Assembly (NCBI GenBank): GCA_020747065.1
Contig: JAGMVK010000021.1
Span: 62,001 to 126,000, forward strand
From: Cadophora sp. MPI-SDFR-AT-0126
Lineage: Eukaryota > Ascomycota > Leotiomycetes > Helotiales > Ploettnerulaceae
Direction: 5' to 3'
DNA: 64,000 nucleotides
Position 1 is the first letter of the stretch, and each line of letters opens with the position of its first letter. Below, one piece after another: positions 1 through 9,468 of the stretch. The position numbers and the translations under genes are program-made. The notes beneath the pieces were generated by a model. That model saw nothing but the letters and a program-made list of their open reading frames with translations. It made no database searches and was not told the origin of the DNA.

Positions 1-1
1 T

Positions 2-188
2 TAAGGAATATTTTCTTGATGTTGAGGAAGATGCTGGCAATAGTGGCGCTGAAGACCTTGAGAAGCCTTTAGATTTGTGCTGCTGGCTATGGGGGAATAA
101 TTCCAGACAGAGAGATGATGCCAGAGTGAAAGTGGTCCAAATTCTCGACAGTGGTCTTTCGTCGTGGCCTTTTCTTTGGATTCTTTAA
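2..188 (+). CDS. possible 3' end of a gene starting left of the window
   Basis: Reading from base 2, the plus strand is open for 61 codons up to a TAA at 186-188. The peptide looks protein-like: acidic at first (repeated Glu/Asp), then a Cys-Cys-Trp cluster, then a hydrophobic Trp/Phe/Leu-rich end. After the TAA the same frame stays open for about 30 more codons, so a spliced or broken end is also possible. I recognise no domain. An open run this long can arise by chance, so the call is weak. The antisense frame over the same bases (1-318) has no recognisable features. Confidence 0.28.
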   Translation, partial: KEYFLDVEEDAGNSGAEDLEKPLDLCCWLWGNNSRQRDDARVKVVQILDSGLSSWPFLWIL

Positions 189-630
189 AACGGAAGCCGT
201 ATCTTTGCTCATGTGACAGATAATCTCGTCGCCTTTTTGACCTACAGCTTTGAGTGGGTCTATTTACTTGATACACACTAAACTCAGAGAAGGAGAGAAT
301 CAAGGAGGTCAAGCTCAAGCAAAATCATGAAGTGCATGCTATCATCTCACAAATCACCCACAATCAATCCGCAGAAGCTGTATCAGCTCAAGCGAGCTTC
401 AACCCCATCACCAGCCTCACCGAGCAAGCACCAATCTCATGAATCTCTATATGCATCATCAACTCAATTATAATACAAATACAATCATTTTCATCCCAAG
501 ACAGAAAATTCTAGTTGATATACACAGCGACAGACCGTCTAACTACCAAACTAGCCCAGCCTTACGTCCAACCACGTCGTATCTACCAAACCAAGCCATC
601 ACCACAGAAAAGAGTCAAAGGGAAAGGGTT
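189..630. other. gap, no gene seen
   Basis: No convincing coding sequence. The stretch is downstream of the minus-strand repeat gene and probably holds its 3' UTR. Confidence 0.5.
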
Positions 631-2415
631 TTAGGCGCAGTTTACTACGGCGTCGGCCGCGCCGGCTGCTACTACGGCGGGAGCGGCGGCTTGGGCGGCC
701 TTTCCTGCTTTTCCGGCTTTGTTCTGTTGGGGTGACGTTAGTGTATGGGGTTTAGGGATGTGGGGGAAGAGGTGGGAAGGAGAGGAGAATGAACTTACGG
801 CTTTTCCGCCTGTAGCGGGGGCGGTGGCATTTGCGGCTCCTGCTACGTCTCCAGCCTATGTATCGAGTTAGTTTGAGTGCTTTGAACCGATTGAATTTCG
901 TGTGTTGGTAGGAAGGGGAATGATCATAGGGGTGGAGAGGCATCCTCGGAGTCGAGTAGGGAGAAGGACAGAGAACTTACAGCGACATCAGCGGCTCCTG
1001 CTCCTGCAGCGGCGGCGGCGGCAGCGGATGCCTATGACATTGTTAGTACGATGTCTTGAGTTTCTGTGTTATGGGAGGTCAACGAACCTTAGCTGCCTTC
1101 TTTCCAGCCTTGGTCTAGCAGGTTGTCAGTAAATGGCATTTCAGTGAATTGAAGAACCAAAACTTACTGCTTTTCCATCTGTGGCTGTTGCAGCACCATC
1201 AGCGGCGGCTTCTGCGTCTGCGGCCTGGGTTAAAAAAAAAAAGTCAGTTGCGTGTCTTCGGTGGTACGCCGCCGAGGAGTTGGGTGTATCAAGCTATCAA
1301 ATTTTGGAATTACTTACAGCTGGATCAGCAGCTACAGCGTCAGGAGCAGCAGCAGCATCAGCAGCGGCGGCATCGGCGGCAGCAGAAGCCTATGTTCAAA
1401 TTAGGTCTATTGTAAATTTTAATTATGTAGCAAAGTCAACGAACCTTCGCAGCCTTGGCAGCTGCCTTTGCCTGCAAATCGTTAGCTTTGAAACGGTAGG
1501 ATGAGCAGAATGAACTTACAGCTTTCTTGCCTGCCTTTCCACTTGATGCAGCCTGTGATATGTTGTCAGTACGATGCACTTGCGGGCAGAGATTCGCGGC
1601 TCGCTCAAGTGAACGACATCTCGCAGAAGGTTAGACGGAATGGCAACTTACGGTCGCGGCACCAGCGGTAGCAGTTCCGTTCTTCTTCTTTCGTGTCTCA
1701 AGAACAGGAAGATCTCGGAGACCAATGGAAGCCAAGTCGATTCCCGTAAGACCCTTGACGATATTGGCGAGTTGCTCGTCCTGAGTGAGATCTGCCTTCT
1801 GTGCGGATTGCTGGCTAGCAGCTGCAGTGGCCTATTTCTCGTCAGATCATACTAAGAGGTTTGTGATGGGTCACTGACCTTGCCCTTCTTTCCCGTGGCG
1901 GCACCGGTAGCATTTTTGGCATTTGCGGTAGCATCAGCAGCTTGTGCACCTTTACCCTTCTTTCCTGCTGCCGCAGTCGCGTTATTGGCACCGGCAGTGA
2001 GATCAGCGCCTTTTGCTGCTCCCTTTCCTTTCTTTCCAGTTGCGCTGGTTAGCGCTGGAGAGGCCGCCGCGGTAGCGTTTCCAGCTTTCTTGCCCGCTTT
2101 TCCCGCCTTCTTTGTTGCTCCTCCGCTGGTGAGTGCGGCATCTGCGGTTTCTGTGGCATTTCCTAGAGCATGTCAACATGGTTTTCAACCACTGAATGAT
2201 TGTGCGTACCCTTTGCCTTGTTTTTCTTTGGTTCGCGAGCAATTATTTCATTTACTAAAGCCCGTCAGCCACGAAACATCAAGGACCAAACATGACTGAC
2301 CATAGTCGTAAGGTGTTCTGGCCTCGATCTGTTTGCTATTCTCAGGCAAAACACGAGCAGAAACAACAGAAGCCGAGATGGCAATGAGTGTAAGAATGGA
2401 GCCGAAGTTCTTCAT
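631..2415 (-). CDS. secreted Ala/Gly/Lys-rich modular protein made of mini-exons
   Basis: I do not recognise a family. Eleven exons on the minus strand: 2415-2301, 2162-1879, 1831-1652, 1552-1520, 1471-1445, 1389-1318, 1224-1168, 1114-1088, 1031-981, 855-799 and 723-631. They join to 996 nt (331 aa). The start gives a clear signal peptide (MKNFGS, then Leu/Ile/Ala/Ser/Val-rich, ending VSA). Exon 2 holds about three 20-24-residue repeats with KKGKG or KAGKKA and NAT glycosylation sequons. Exon 3 has the only non-repetitive domain (LANIVKGLTGIDLASIGLRD), followed by RKKKNG. Exons 4-11 encode 9-30 residues each, alternately Lys-rich (KAGKKAAK) and Ala/Asp-rich. All introns except the first are phase 0. 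Cell wall or extracellular location is inferred from the signal peptide and composition. Splice sites agree throughout, which supports a working gene. Confidence 0.82.
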
Positions 2416-3951
2416 GATGATGGTTGGAAAATGGTAGCGTCAAGCTGGTAGAATAGACTATAGAATGTAAAGGATAGTGAGCACAGCTGTGAACGGTTAG
2501 TAATTTCAAGCAGTTCGAAGTAGCAGAACCCACCTCTTTGAAAAATACAAATGGCCTGCACGTAAAAATGAGGGGAAAATGGGATGGGAAGGAAAATACC
2601 CATTATGCAGAATCTTGGAGTCTTATACCTAAGAAGATCGACTAGAATACGGAGGTTCCAAGACCTCTGGTGTACAGAGTGATGAAACGAGGGAAATCCA
2701 TGATATCAACCAATCTAGTCCAGACTCGTCTGATCTACATCTCAAATCAGAACTAAAGTTTCTCGGATGACTGCTGTCAAACTACCAGACGAATGACAGC
2801 GGAGAATAGAGCATGAATGATCGGACAATCCGCAAACAGTAGGGTCTGTGAGGGAGGTTGGCAAGAAGTTGATCGAGCGCGATCGTGCCAGTGACATCCC
2901 TTGGCTTGGCCTTGTTGAGGCTCCATCGAAAAAAGGGGTTGCCCCGGTACCGCGATCCAGGATAGAGAAGCACTCAACGTTCCAGGCTGAGCGGTACTTC
3001 GAAACGGAGGATTTTCAACGAATTGAAATGATCTGCTACGATGTGCCTTGGAAGTGGGTGCGGCTCTTCAATTTGGGTGGAGGATCCCTATGCGGGAGCG
3101 GACAGGGGGTCCACGACCAAACGGAAGCTCAAACAAACTCGGCTCCAAAGTCCACACTTCAAACGACCAGCAACATGATTTGCATCCTCATACACTCGCA
3201 ACCAGGTTACAAATAACCGGGAACTCACAGACCGAGTTGTACCTCCGGTGATGCACGCACGGGGATTGTGAGAACTGGGCAATCGTGACGCCGAAAGCTT
3301 ACTTGATTGGATGATCTGTTGCCCTGTCTCAGCGCATGATTGATCTACTTCAGAGCTCCAAATCCCTATTTTTGGCGACAAAAAGGAAACATGGCAGCTT
3401 GACACAGCTGTTTTGAAAACGTTGAAAAGAGCCAAAGAGCAACGAAGAAAAAAAATCAGACCACAAAAAATATCAGATGGCTGGGGAAGAGTCCACTGGA
3501 CAAGAGTCTCTCCACGGTGCGGTCCACCTCAAGCAAATCTCACAGAGTCATGCCAAGCGGACTCCAAAGAGATGGAAAATGTTGCGAAGATAAATTGTGA
3601 CATTTGATTTAGTGATCAAGTAGATCAAGCACGAAGTAGAACCCTCTCTTAGATGGTCTTGATGCGCAACTGTGTTGATATTCCGGTGTTGAATAGGGGA
3701 ACGGCAACATGACGGGATGACTGCTTGTTCTTGATCAACGTGATTTGATGCTGATGGTAATTGGCATCCGAATTCATCATTATCATCAGAATATGAAAAC
3801 GCAAAGTTCCTCTTCGTCTCTTTCTTTCATTCATATCACTATTACTATGAGCATCTGAAGTCCAGGTAGGTTTCTAGACCTCTATCACCGATGATTGTTT
3901 ACCTGTTCTTGGCAAACAGCTCGGCTTCCATCGGGCGAAGGCATTCCGAGA
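2416..3951. other. 1.5-kb divergent intergenic region
   Basis: Lies between the minus-strand repeat gene and the plus-strand ETF-QO gene. The longest frames (for example 2848-3216 on plus) show no domain and no splice continuation. It should contain both promoters. Confidence 0.5.
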
Positions 3952-3957
3952 CCTCGG
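3952..3957 (+). promoter_or_regulatory. CCTCGG fatty-acid response element (FarA/FarB type)
   Basis: The exact CCTCGG core lies 203 bp upstream of the ETF-QO ATG. In Aspergillus, FarA and FarB (CTF1-type Zn2Cys6 regulators) bind this core upstream of beta-oxidation and glyoxylate genes. ETF-QO takes electrons from acyl-CoA dehydrogenases, so the motif suits the gene. Binding is inferred. Confidence 0.5.
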
Positions 3958-4013
3958 TCCTGGATTTGATTCACTTGCACTATGATTGGTTCGCTTTAGC
4001 AACCCGAGGCCGA

Positions 4014-4019
4014 GTCCGG
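4014..4019 (-). promoter_or_regulatory. second fatty-acid response element (CCGAGG)
   Basis: The inverse core CCGAGG lies 141 bp upstream of the ETF-QO start. With the element at 3952 it forms an inverted pair 62 bp apart. A reverse CCAAT box (ATTGG) lies between them near 3984. Confidence 0.5.
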
Positions 4020-4078
4020 CAGAATCAAAGCTGTCCGAAAACGCTCGTGAAGGCTGCATGGATTGGATTGTCGTCATA

Positions 4079-4102
4079 GTGTTTAAACACAACAGCTGTT
4101 GT
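4079..4102. repeat. two overlapping perfect palindromes upstream of ETF-QO
   Basis: GTGTTTAAACAC (4079-4090) and ACAACAGCTGTTGT (4089-4102) are each perfectly dyad-symmetric and share two bases. They lie 58-81 bp before the ETF-QO ATG, in the expected core promoter or leader. Function unknown; a dimer-binding site or a leader hairpin are both possible. Confidence 0.6.
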
Positions 4103-4159
4103 TGAATGCTCGCTCGACCCAACAACAACATCACCAAGGCGATGCGGTGACATCTCAAT

Positions 4160-6187
4160 ATGGCCTCCTCCAGATCGGTCACTGCAACTCTGCAGCACAA
4201 TCTGCTGAGGCGAAATCCCATCAGAGCGTCAACACAGCTCCCTCGAAGCTTGCAAACAGTTTCGAGCTTCACGCGCCCCCGCACAAGCTTCACTCGATCC
4301 CTTGGTCCATTGAGGGCATTCTCCGTTTCCACTTCCCGCAGATTCGCAGAAGTCAGTGATGTTTTCGACCCTAAATCCATTGACCGGGAAAGTGACGAGG
4401 TCGATGTATGTATAGTTGGCGGAGGTAAGCAAATTAGAAGAAAGAGACAAGAGTCCACACTAATGGAGACAGGGCCTGCTGGATTGAGTGCGGCTATACG
4501 ACTGAAGCAATTGGCAAACGAGGCTGGTAACGAGGATTTCAGAGTTGTCCTACTTGAAAAAGCAGGGGAAATTGGGGCACACATTCTGTCCGGGGCCGTC
4601 ATCGAACCGACGGCGATCAATGAGTTGATTCCAGACTGGCTGGCAGAAGAAAATGAGAACCGGTTCCAAGATGTTACTCCTGCGACCAATGACAAAATGC
4701 GATTCCTTACGAAAGGGAGCTCGATCCCAATTCCTGCCCCTCCACAAATGAACAATCATGGCAATTACATCGTCAGTCTGAATCAATTCACAAAATGGCT
4801 TGGAGAGAGGGCAGAGGAGATCGGAGTTGAGGTTTACCCTGGATTTGCTGCATCCGAGGTTTTGTACAGGTCAGATGGGTCAGTCCAAGGTGTTGCCACG
4901 AATGACTTGGGAATCTCGAGACAAGGAAAGCCCAAGGATAATTTTGAAAGAGGCATGGAATTCCATGCAAGGACTACGCTTTTTGCCGAAGGCTGCCATG
5001 GAAGTCTGGCCAAGCAAGTCATAAAGAAATTCGATCTGCGGAACGAAAGCCAGCCTCAGACATACGGTCTCGGACTGAAGGAAGTATGGGAGGTACAGCC
5101 AGAAAAGTTCAAGAAGGGCGAAATTGTCCATTCGATGGGATACCCTTTGCCAGCAGACACATATGGTGGTGGCTGGATGTACCATTTTGGAGACAATCTT
5201 GTCAGTATTGGTCTGGTCGTCGGTTTGGATTATCCAAATCCATGGCTTTCTCCGTATCAGGAATTCCAGAAGATGAAACACCACCCGCTCTATAAATCAG
5301 TCCTAGAAGGTGGGAAATGCATTTCCTACGGCGCACGAGCTTTGAACGAAGGAGGATTCCAATCAATCCCGAAAGTCGCTTTCCCAGGCGGTGCATTGAT
5401 TGGAGACACGGCAGGTTTCCTTAACGTCCCAAAGATCAAGGGCACTCACACTGCGATGAAGTCTGGCATGCTCGCCGCAGAAGCAACATGGAACGCTCTC
5501 TCCAGTTCGGACAATGGAACGATCTTCCTCTATGACTACGAAGAGTCTCTGCGGAAGTCCTTTATCTGGAAGGAATTGAAGGAGGTTCGAAACATGCGCC
5601 CATCTTTCCATAGCCCACTGAAGCTTTATGGTGGAATTATGTATTCCGGTCTTGAGGCATATATTCTCAAAGGCAAAGTTCCTTGGACGCTCAGCCATAA
5701 GGGAACAGATGCAGCAGCGACCAGGACGGCGGACCAGTGCAAGAAAATCGAGTATGAAAAGCCGGATGGCAAGATTAGCTTTGACATCTTGACCAGTGTC
5801 AGTCGCACTGGCACAAATCACGAGGAGGATCAACCTGTTCATTTGCAAGTGAAGGATTGGGAGAAACATGCCGCAATGGAATGGCCAAAATATAAGGGAA
5901 TCGAGAACCGCTTTTGCCCAGCGGGCGTGTACGAATATGTGGAAGATGAGACGAAGGATATTGGCGTTCGTTTCCAGATCAACGCTCAAAAGTACGTGTT
6001 GCAATTCACTGGAGAACGAATATTGCTAACTATTACAGTTGCATTCATTGCAAGACTTGCGACATTAAGGTCCCAGACCAAGGTATGTTCTAAGACCTTT
6101 GCGATGGAAGTCTTAACTAACCCATCTGCAGATATCAACTGGACCACACCTCAAGGCGGAGAGGGTCCGAAGTATTTCATGACATGA
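4160..6187 (+). CDS. electron transfer flavoprotein-ubiquinone oxidoreductase, mitochondrial
   Basis: Passes electrons from reduced ETF (fatty-acid and amino-acid dehydrogenases) to ubiquinone at the inner mitochondrial membrane. Exons 4160-4424, 4473-5991, 6039-6082 and 6132-6187 give 627 aa, normal for ETFDH. Residues 1 to about 65 are rich in Arg/Ser/Thr and lack acids, as in a mitochondrial presequence. The FAD-binding motif VGGGPAGLSAA is formed exactly by removing the first intron, which is a multiple of three and could be misread as coding. The 4Fe-4S cysteines are present: one in RFCPAGVYEY (about residue 570) and three in NCIHCKTCDIK (596, 599, 602), the latter assembled across introns 2 and 3. 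The end DINWTTPQGGEGPKY is characteristic. Two CCTCGG/CCGAGG elements upstream suggest fatty-acid control. Confidence 0.97.
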   Translation: MASSRSVTATLQHNLLRRNPIRASTQLPRSLQTVSSFTRPRTSFTRSLGPLRAFSVSTSRRFAEVSDVFDPKSIDRESDEVDVCIVGGGKQIRRKRQESTLMETGPAGLSAAIRLKQLANEAGNEDFRVVLLEKAGEIGAHILSGAVIEPTAINELIPDWLAEENENRFQDVTPATNDKMRFLTKGSSIPIPAPPQMNNHGNYIVSLNQFTKWLGERAEEIGVEVYPGFAASEVLYRSDGSVQGVATNDLGISRQGKPKDNFERGMEFHARTTLFAEGCHGSLAKQVIKKFDLRNESQPQTYGLGLKEVWEVQPEKFKKGEIVHSMGYPLPADTYGGGWMYHFGDNLVSIGLVVGLDYPNPWLSPYQEFQKMKHHPLYKSVLEGGKCISYGARALNEGGFQSIPKVAFPGGALIGDTAGFLNVPKIKGTHTAMKSGMLAAEATWNALSSSDNGTIFLYDYEESLRKSFIWKELKEVRNMRPSFHSPLKLYGGIMYSGLEAYILKGKVPWTLSHKGTDAAATRTADQCKKIEYEKPDGKISFDILTSVSRTGTNHEEDQPVHLQVKDWEKHAAMEWPKYKGIENRFCPAGVYEYVEDETKDIGVRFQINAQKYVLQFTGERILLTITVAFIARLATLRSQTKVCSKTFAMEVLTNPSADINWTTPQGGEGPKYFMT

Positions 6188-6830
6188 TCACAGCTGGATG
6201 GGAGATGAAACTCTGTACATATCTACCTCAAATTCAACAAATCAGAAAGACAAAACTCTATCTAGCAGGAGCCCATGCAAGGCAGAATAAATACTGCATT
6301 CCATCGGCGTTTCAAAAGATCAGAGGTACCAACAGGCAATCAGGCCATGTCTCTGGGAGAGAGGACTTGCAGCCAGCACAGTTATGTAAGCTTGCATGAA
6401 AACGTGACCACGAAATGCTTTCCCAAAGCGGACGTCGGCAAAATCTAACGATGCATGTCCGACATTGCTTGGCAATCTGGCGAGAGTGTCTCATCCAGTA
6501 AACACGACGCAAATAGCAACATGGCTTTCCCATCTGCCATTACTATCATATCTATTTGTCCAGCCGCTGCATATGTGACGCTTGAGTCCTTCTTGATACG
6601 GAAAGCATCTCATACCATCGACGCCAATACCACATTACCGTTGCACAGCCGCTCGCCAACGGCGATGTCTTCCTCCGTGTTTCTTCGGCATCTCCTTATA
6701 ATTAGGGAACCTCCCGTCTATGCTTCTCAGTCTCCTCATTTTCTTCTTCGCTCGCGTTCCTGGAATATTTGTGATTCTCTGCTTGTTCTGCTTTTCTGTC
6801 ACTTGTAGCTTCCAAGCTCTTCCCGCCATC
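6188..6830. other. gap, no gene seen
   Basis: Between ETF-QO and the RTA1-like gene, on the same strand. The end (about 6720-6830) is pyrimidine-rich, as expected of a leader. An in-frame upstream extension from 6720 exists but would replace the expected N-terminus. Confidence 0.5.
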
Positions 6831-8105
6831 ATGAACGCATCGCGCGCTCTTAAAGACATCGTCTTCTATCATTATGATCCATCTCTGGCTGCGGCAATCG
6901 TGTTCTCGGTAGCTTACTCACTGGCTTTTGCTGGTACCCTCATACAATTCATGAGATACAGAAGTTGGGTGTGGACAATCATGGTCGTGTCGTCGGCAAG
7001 TAAGTGCAATTGGACTCCCGAACTTCTTACGCGGTGTAGGAAGTGAGAATTGAAGAGTAGAAATCATTGAGACTGATGCCTTGATAGTGGAAGCCGGTGG
7101 GTATATCGCACGATGCTTCTCTGGACAGGCCCCAAACAGCCAGACCAAGTACACCGTTCAGTTGCTGTTGATAGTCCTGGCTCCCGTCTGTATGGCTGCT
7201 GCTTGTTACATCGTCTTCGTAAAGCCATCCTCACCTCTTCCACGACACCATCTACCAGGCTGACAGTTACCAGGGCAGAATCATCTACCACGTCGTCCCG
7301 AAGAAAGCAAGAACCTTCAAGCTCCTCTGGATGCCACCACGATTCATCACACCCATCTTCGTCGCTGGCGATATAGGCAAGTCAAGCCCTCACCCCCTAC
7401 CCCTCAAGAACACAACACAACTAACTCACCACCTCCTCCTCACAGTCGCACTCCTCCTCCAAGCCTGGGGCGCCGTCAAAATCACCGGCGTCGACCTCGA
7501 CGCCCCCAACGCCAAAGACCAGACCGACAAAGGGAAGATGATTGCCGAAATAGGCGTCGCCGTACAACTGGTATTCTTCGGGCTCTTCAGCATCATCGCC
7601 ATGCGCTTCAACTTTACGTCTCGACGCTTCAAGCAGGATTTTGAACAGCGAATTACGGCTTCCGATGAGAAGTATGTGGAGATTGACGGGCGTGAGAAGA
7701 AGTTGAAGCGGAACTGGCAGGCGATTCTGTTGATTACTAATTTGGCTTCTGTGTGTATCTTGGTGAGTTGATACTGAGTGGATAGACGAGGATGAGGACT
7801 ATCATGGGGATGGGTCGCGTTTTGTTATAGATTGTGGATGGCTGACTAGACAACATAGATTCGGAGTATCTACCGAATGATCGATTTCCATATGGGCAGG
7901 GAAGGATATCTGGCTACACATGAATGGACGTGAGTAATCTTCCACTCCTCCGTATTTAGGCGCCGTAACGACTGACCTGTACTTCTGCAGGCTCTATATC
8001 TTCGACTCTCTGGTCATTTTCCCAGCCATCGCTCTCTTCATCTGGTGGCATCCATCGAAATACCTGCCATACATGGGATTTCGTCTGCCAAAACATGCTC
8101 GCTGA
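6831..8105 (+). CDS. RTA1-like seven-helix membrane protein
   Basis: Belongs to the fungal RTA1/RSB1 family (lipid-translocating exporter or 7-aminocholesterol-resistance type) of the plasma membrane. Exons 6831-6999, 7088-7218, 7274-7376, 7446-7762, 7859-7929 and 7991-8105 give 301 aa, typical of the family. Seven hydrophobic segments are visible. Family landmarks are the early YxPS-like segment (YHYDPSLAAAIVF), the EAGGYIARC helix, a GRIIYHVVPKK loop, FVAGDI, QAWGAV, and IRSIYRMIDF before the last helices. The third intron starts with GC rather than GT (7377-7378), and only this choice keeps the frame. The start at 6831 was chosen because MNASRALKDIVFYHYDPS matches usual N-termini. The substrate cannot be told from sequence. 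The next gene downstream is a Zn2Cys6 regulator. Confidence 0.9.
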
Positions 8106-9468
8106 TGTATGAAACAATACCAAATATACCGAGTGAGTAAATAATAGCAAGCGAGCGAATAACATAGGGGCATAAGAGGAGAGGTATGGAATGTTGTGGT
8201 TTATTGAGTATGCGGGCATCGAAGTGAGCTGTGGGTTTGGTAGATCGGACTTTGGACCCGTTGGCGGTGTTCTTGGCTATGGTTCAGGAGGTGAGAGACT
8301 CTTGACAAGACATCAGGTCTCATCCAATCGACTTCATTCTCAAAGGTCGTCTAAGTTACCAGCCAGTTCTTCCCGTTTGTTGTTCATTATGTTCTTCTCA
8401 GGTTAAGTGGTCCAAGAATGCTATTATCTTCATGTCCAGTACCCCCATTTTCGTTTACGGGTAGAGTCTCGCTTGATCACAACCAACCATTGCTGTGCTT
8501 TCCAGCACCCTGGAGTTTCCATACCATACATCGTCACAAACTTTCAGAACACTGTCATCAGACCCTTCTTCCATTCCTCATCTTCTCAAAGTCTTACCCA
8601 AACTTCCCATGTCTACCTTCCACATCCTCCATCACATATCGAGCGGCTAAGAATAGAACAATCTTTAACTTCAGCCTCTCTATTCGAGAGGCGGGGTACG
8701 GGATCTCCATCGCCAACCCCGAAACGTGGGGGACATAATCAAGTTTAAATCCGACAAGGCTGACCAGGCTCAACTTGTTGTCAAGCATTTTGCTCCATGT
8801 TTTGGAATGTTCTGTGGGTGGAGAAGAAAATGGCAATGTTGATTGGTATCAGCGAATATTGACTATCGTCCTCTCGGTCATCTCCCGATAGTCCCTATAT
8901 GACAATATGTCTATGACCTGAAATTAAATAAGCGACGATGGCCAAACGGTAACTCGACTTCCTGTGCCTCTTTGAAAGGATCGAGAACACGAGGAATCCC
9001 GGGACGGAATTCTAGAATAATGAGAACTAGACTTCTCTAATTTGTTCAGAGTGCGAAGTCCCATTGCAGACGGAGAAAGCCGTATCAGCACACAGGAGAT
9101 GCCCTCCTCATCCCGAGTTGCATACCCTTCTGAGCCTAGCGTGGATGGCACAGCCGAAGCGAGTCGCCCTGCCCCCTGACATGTTTACGACACATCTGAG
9201 GCTTGGACCAAAGCACCTGCTTCCATAAAGGGTCGGTTCCAACCGACACGCGATGGTTTGCCTTCTCACATCTGTATCTAGTTAACCGTACCCCTGTTGA
9301 CTATTGTGAGGCCAAACGAACTGACGAATAATACGCGCCCGTCAATCGCTTACTTCACCAACCATCACCTGCAGTAACGATTCGCATACTCCTTTGGGAC
9401 GGAACCGGTATTTGCACTTCCTTTTGCCAGCGCCTCCGACCGAGTTCCAACACACGGAATACGAGATC
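8106..9468. other. 1.4-kb gap, no gene seen
   Basis: No frame shows a domain or a splice-consistent gene. Overlapping frames at about 8407-8748 are low-complexity and in competing phases. Probably holds the promoter of the Zn2Cys6 gene. Confidence 0.5.

Noticed and set aside
2848..3216. Plus-strand frame of 122 codons
   Set aside because: No domain, no conserved-looking motif and no splice continuation; it also overlaps competing frames in a promoter region.
3088..3435. Minus-strand frame of 115 codons
   Set aside because: Overlaps other equally open frames and shows no features.
3874..4755. Open minus-strand frame of 293 codons
   Set aside because: It lies antisense to the ETF-QO coding region and runs through its first intron; no domain is visible.
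5363..6004. Minus-strand frame of 213 codons
   Set aside because: Shadow of the ETF-QO gene on the opposite strand.
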